From NCBI GenBank assembly GCA_016182425.1, contig JACPGP010000013.1:1-16807 (forward strand): a DNA stretch of 16,807 nt. The letters run 5' to 3'. Below, piece by piece: positions 14,541 through 16,807 of the stretch. The stretch comes from Candidatus Levyibacteriota bacterium. Its GTDB lineage: Bacteria > Patescibacteria > Microgenomatia > Levybacterales > UBA12049. Below the pieces are notes generated by a model, which was not told the origin of the DNA, did no database searches, and was given only the letters and a program-made list of their open reading frames with translations. Position 1 is the first letter of the stretch. Every line of letters begins with the position of its first letter. The position numbers and the translations under genes are program-made.

Positions 14541-15343
14541 AGTCTAAAAATTGCCTCTGTGTTTTTGGCTGTTTGCGCCTCAACCTTCTCAAACGAAATA
14601 CCTTTAATTTTGGCTATTTCTTGTGCTACAAGTATAGCATATTGGGGTTCGTTTCTGCTACCTCGGTGAGGCTCGGGCGTTAAGTATGGACTATCTGTCT
14701 CGATGACAATTCGATCAAGGGGTACATATCTAACAAGTTCTGGTAAGCTAGTGTCTTCCCCAGGAGCTAATCCTTTATAGGTAATATTGCCGTCGAAACC
14801 TACAAAAAAGCCCAAATCAAGCACTTTTTTGGTAAATTCAATGCTTCCTGAGAAGCAGTGAAACATGCCAGGATAAGGATTTAAGAGATGAGATTTATGA
14901 TTTAAGAGAATATCAATAATCTTTTTTCCGGCGTGGCGGTTATGGATTTGGAGTGGTAGTTTGAGTTTATGTGCGAGCTCGATTTGCTTAACAAAAATTT
15001 CAGCTTGCAATTTTGTGTCTGTAATGCCGTTTGACTGGTAGCGGTAATTATCCATGCCAATTTCTCCTATTGCCACAACTTTCTGGCTTGATAAGGCTAT
15101 TTTTTCTAAGTCTTCAAGCCAGGCATCACCGAGCTCAATTTTATCTGCATGATGAGGATGAACACCAACAATTGCATATAACTTATCGTACTTTTCCGCA
15201 AGCTCGATAGCTTTTTGGCTAGAATCAAGTTTGGTTCCAACATTAATAATGGTTGTCACCCCAGCCTCAAACGCACGTTTGACAACCTCGTCATAGTCCT
15301 TCGCGAAGGCCTTAAAATTAAGATGACAGTGTACATCAATCAT
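14537..15343 (-). CDS. tatD: TatD family metal-dependent hydrolase (DNase)
   Basis: The protein has 268 residues, the normal length for this amidohydrolase-fold nuclease family. The metal site is complete: D3-V-H5-C-H7 at the start, GVHPHHAD, AIGEIGMDNY with the metal-bridging Glu, LQIHNRHA, MFHCFSG, and IVIETDSPYLTPEPHRG near the end. The family includes 3'-5' exonucleases and enzymes linked to DNA repair or RNA quality control. ATG 15343 (MIDVHCHLNF) is chosen because the family begins right at this motif. A longer frame from 15487 would run into metG and add unrelated sequence. It follows metG by 16 nt; metG-tatD adjacency is a common bacterial arrangement. Its stop overlaps the GT2 start. 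Confidence 0.95.
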   Translation of the reverse strand: MIDVHCHLNFKAFAKDYDEVVKRAFEAGVTTIINVGTKLDSSQKAIELAEKYDKLYAIVGVHPHHADKIELGDAWLEDLEKIALSSQKVVAIGEIGMDNYRYQSNGITDTKLQAEIFVKQIELAHKLKLPLQIHNRHAGKKIIDILLNHKSHLLNPYPGMFHCFSGSIEFTKKVLDLGFFVGFDGNITYKGLAPGEDTSLPELVRYVPLDRIVIETDSPYLTPEPHRGSRNEPQYAILVAQEIAKIKGISFEKVEAQTAKNTEAIFRL

Positions 15344-15350
15344 AGATCTT

Positions 15351-15356
15351 ATTATA
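15351..15356 (-). promoter_or_regulatory. Possible internal promoter -10 box just before tatD
   Basis: A perfect TATAAT on the minus strand lies in the 16-nt gap between metG and tatD, ending 7 nt before the tatD ATG. A start 6-7 nt downstream would fall on or next to the ATG and give a leaderless mRNA. The -35 region 17 nt upstream (TTTTTC) is poor and there is no extended -10, so this may be chance in AT-rich DNA. Confidence 0.3.
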
Positions 15357-15359
15357 AAC

Positions 15360-16807
15360 CTATTGAATACGAGGAAAAAGGGGTGCTTGGGAAATAATTT
15401 TTGGGCCTTTGAATTGACCCTCGATTTTTTGAGCGGTTTCTGGTAAAAATGGTTCCAAAAGTGCTGTAATTTCTTGGATTTGATCAACTATGTGAGCAAG
15501 GATAGTTTTTATCTTGGGATTGTTATTTTTTACTAATTCCCAAGGTTTTGTTTCGTTGATGAATTTATCAAGTTCTCCAATTTTTTGCCAGACAAAGGAC
15601 AGTGCATCGTTAAATCTGTATTCTGATAAGCTGCTGTAATATTCATAAACAGTTAGTAAATGACCAGATACTCTGTTTTCTGAGCCCAATTGTTGATAAT
15701 TTGCGCTCTCGCATAATTTTGCCACACGAGATATTAAATTTCCCAACCCATTTGCCAGATCAGCATTGTAGATCTCTTTCAATCGAGATTCGGAAAAATC
15801 TCCATCGGAGGTTGAAGGGATTTCTCGAAGAAGAAAGTATCGAATAGCATCTGTACCATATTTTTGTATCATCTCAACTGGATCAACCACGTTGCCAAGG
15901 GTTTTTGACATTTTTTGTCCATCAACAGTTAAATAACCATGCACAAATAGCTCTTTTGGAAGGTCAAGACCAGCTGATTGTAAAATTGCCGGCCAGTAAA
16001 TCGCATGGAATCTGATAATACCCTTACCAATCACCATCACATCTTGCGGCCACCATTTTTGATACTTTTTTTCATCATCAAAAAAGCCAATACCGGTTTG
16101 ATAAATATTTAGAGCATCAAACCAGACATATATAATTTGTGTAGGAGTATTTGGTACTGGAATGCCCCAACCGCGAGCGCGCTCTTTGCTTCTTGAAATC
16201 GAAAAATCTTCTAAACCCCGTTTTACAAATGCCAAGGCTTCGTTTTTGCGGATTTCTGGGGTGATTTTAAGTTTGTCATTGGTAAGTAAATCTTCCAAAA
16301 ATGTCTGGTATTTAGAAAGCCTAAAAAAATAGTTTTCTTCCGATACCTCATCGAGTTTTCTCCCGGGATGCTCAAAACATTCCCCATTCTTATCAAGCTC
16401 TTCTTTGGTATAAAAAGTTTCGCAGCCCACACAATAAAGACCTGTATATGATTTTTTGTAAATATCGCCATTTTTTTGGCAAAGTTGCCACAGTTTTTGT
16501 GATGAAGGAAAATGATTTTTTTCATCTGACCCCCGCTGCCACACATCAAATGAAACATTGAGCTTTTTGGCTACCTCTAAAAATTCGCTATTATGCAAAT
16601 CTGTAAATTCTTGGGGATTTTTTTTAGCTTTTTGGGCAGCCTGAAAAATTTTTAAGGCATTTTCGTCTGCACCGCATAAATACAATACCTCATCACCAAT
16701 TATTTTATGATATCTCCGAATGACATCTGCATAGACAAATTCCTGCGCATGACCAATGTGCGGTTTGGCATTAACATAGGGAATAGCAGATGTTAAGTAA
16801 AATTTAG
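15360..16807 (-). CDS. metG: Methionyl-tRNA synthetase, short form, N-terminus cut by the window edge
   Basis: This class I aminoacyl-tRNA synthetase charges tRNA-Met with methionine. The frame continues past the TTG at 16685 to the window edge. It reads KFYLTSAIPYVNAKPHIGHAQE, so only one to three residues are likely missing. Seen: the ATP-binding HIGH motif, a zinc knuckle of the single type (YCVGC, then CFEH), EENYFFRLSKY, WFDALNIY in the active site, and the KMSKT loop in GQKMSKTLGNVVDP. An anticodon-binding helical domain follows. The protein ends at PLFPRIQ, where the minimal synthetase core ends, so the C-terminal tRNA-binding (EMAP-like) domain found in many bacteria is absent. About 481 residues are visible, compared with 600-680 in longer bacterial forms. 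Its promoter lies outside the window. It leads the seven-gene minus-strand run. Confidence 0.97.
   Translation of the reverse strand, partial: KFYLTSAIPYVNAKPHIGHAQEFVYADVIRRYHKIIGDEVLYLCGADENALKIFQAAQKAKKNPQEFTDLHNSEFLEVAKKLNVSFDVWQRGSDEKNHFPSSQKLWQLCQKNGDIYKKSYTGLYCVGCETFYTKEELDKNGECFEHPGRKLDEVSEENYFFRLSKYQTFLEDLLTNDKLKITPEIRKNEALAFVKRGLEDFSISRSKERARGWGIPVPNTPTQIIYVWFDALNIYQTGIGFFDDEKKYQKWWPQDVMVIGKGIIRFHAIYWPAILQSAGLDLPKELFVHGYLTVDGQKMSKTLGNVVDPVEMIQKYGTDAIRYFLLREIPSTSDGDFSESRLKEIYNADLANGLGNLISRVAKLCESANYQQLGSENRVSGHLLTVYEYYSSLSEYRFNDALSFVWQKIGELDKFINETKPWELVKNNNPKIKTILAHIVDQIQEITALLEPFLPETAQKIEGQFKGPKIISQAPLFPRIQ

Noticed and set aside
15344..15487. 48-residue N-terminal extension of TatD
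   Set aside because: It would overlap the end of metG and add basic, unrelated sequence before the family's normal start MIDVHCH. The ATG at 15343 is standard.

Overview
The window looks like a piece of a small, streamlined bacterial chromosome from the Candidate Phyla Radiation (Patescibacteria), most likely the Microgenomates side. This is inferred from gene style and not from a marker tree. The pointers are AT-rich DNA with very tight packing and convergent genes whose ends touch or overlap. There are almost no Shine-Dalgarno sites. The methionyl-tRNA synthetase is short. The surface proteins are poorly conserved, with one or two membrane anchors (cohesin-like/PKD, PEGA/SH3b, PsbP-like). 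The WecA-like enzyme has an unusual active site. TAA, TAG and TGA all act as stops, so the standard bacterial code applies. I see no mobile element, CRISPR array, tRNA or rRNA.

Layout. 1-4411 (+): the C-terminal part of the lipid II flippase MurJ, a GalT-like HIT-superfamily nucleotidyltransferase with a long N-terminal extension, and elongation factor 4 (lepA). 4389-6300 (-): two anchored extracytoplasmic proteins, the upstream one PsbP/DcrB-like and the downstream one with cohesin-like and PKD domains. 6301-6443: a compact divergent control region with two face-to-face promoters, an 18-bp perfect palindrome between their -35 boxes, and a degenerate CIRCE element at the expected groE start site. 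6444-9262 (+): groES, groEL and a membrane-anchored PEGA-PEGA-SH3b protein. 9263-16807 (-): one seven-gene run, metG, tatD, a CesA/HAS-like GT2 glycosyltransferase, a PMT/ArnT-like GT-C glycosyltransferase, a small three-helix membrane protein, a WecA/TagO-like phosphoglycosyltransferase and a UbiA-type polyprenyl-phosphate phosphoribosyltransferase. Every junction in it is an overlap or a gap of 16 nt or less.

How the genes fit together. Housekeeping genes (translation, protein folding, peptidoglycan precursor export) alternate with cell-envelope genes. The last five genes of the minus-strand run contain the membrane-bound parts expected for making an envelope glycan: an enzyme that starts a sugar chain on a polyprenyl phosphate, an enzyme that makes a polyprenyl-phosphoryl-pentose donor from PRPP, a GT-C enzyme of the kind that uses such donors outside the membrane, and a processive-type GT2. 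The DprE1/DprE2 epimerases that accompany the PRPP-using enzyme in mycobacteria are not in the window. This cluster is the best candidate here for an undescribed pathway.

The second theme is gene expression. Several genes have a recognisable sigma70-type promoter whose -10 box ends only 7-17 nt before the start codon, which predicts leaderless or nearly leaderless mRNAs. groES is the exception, with a leader of about 40 nt that holds the CIRCE-like element.
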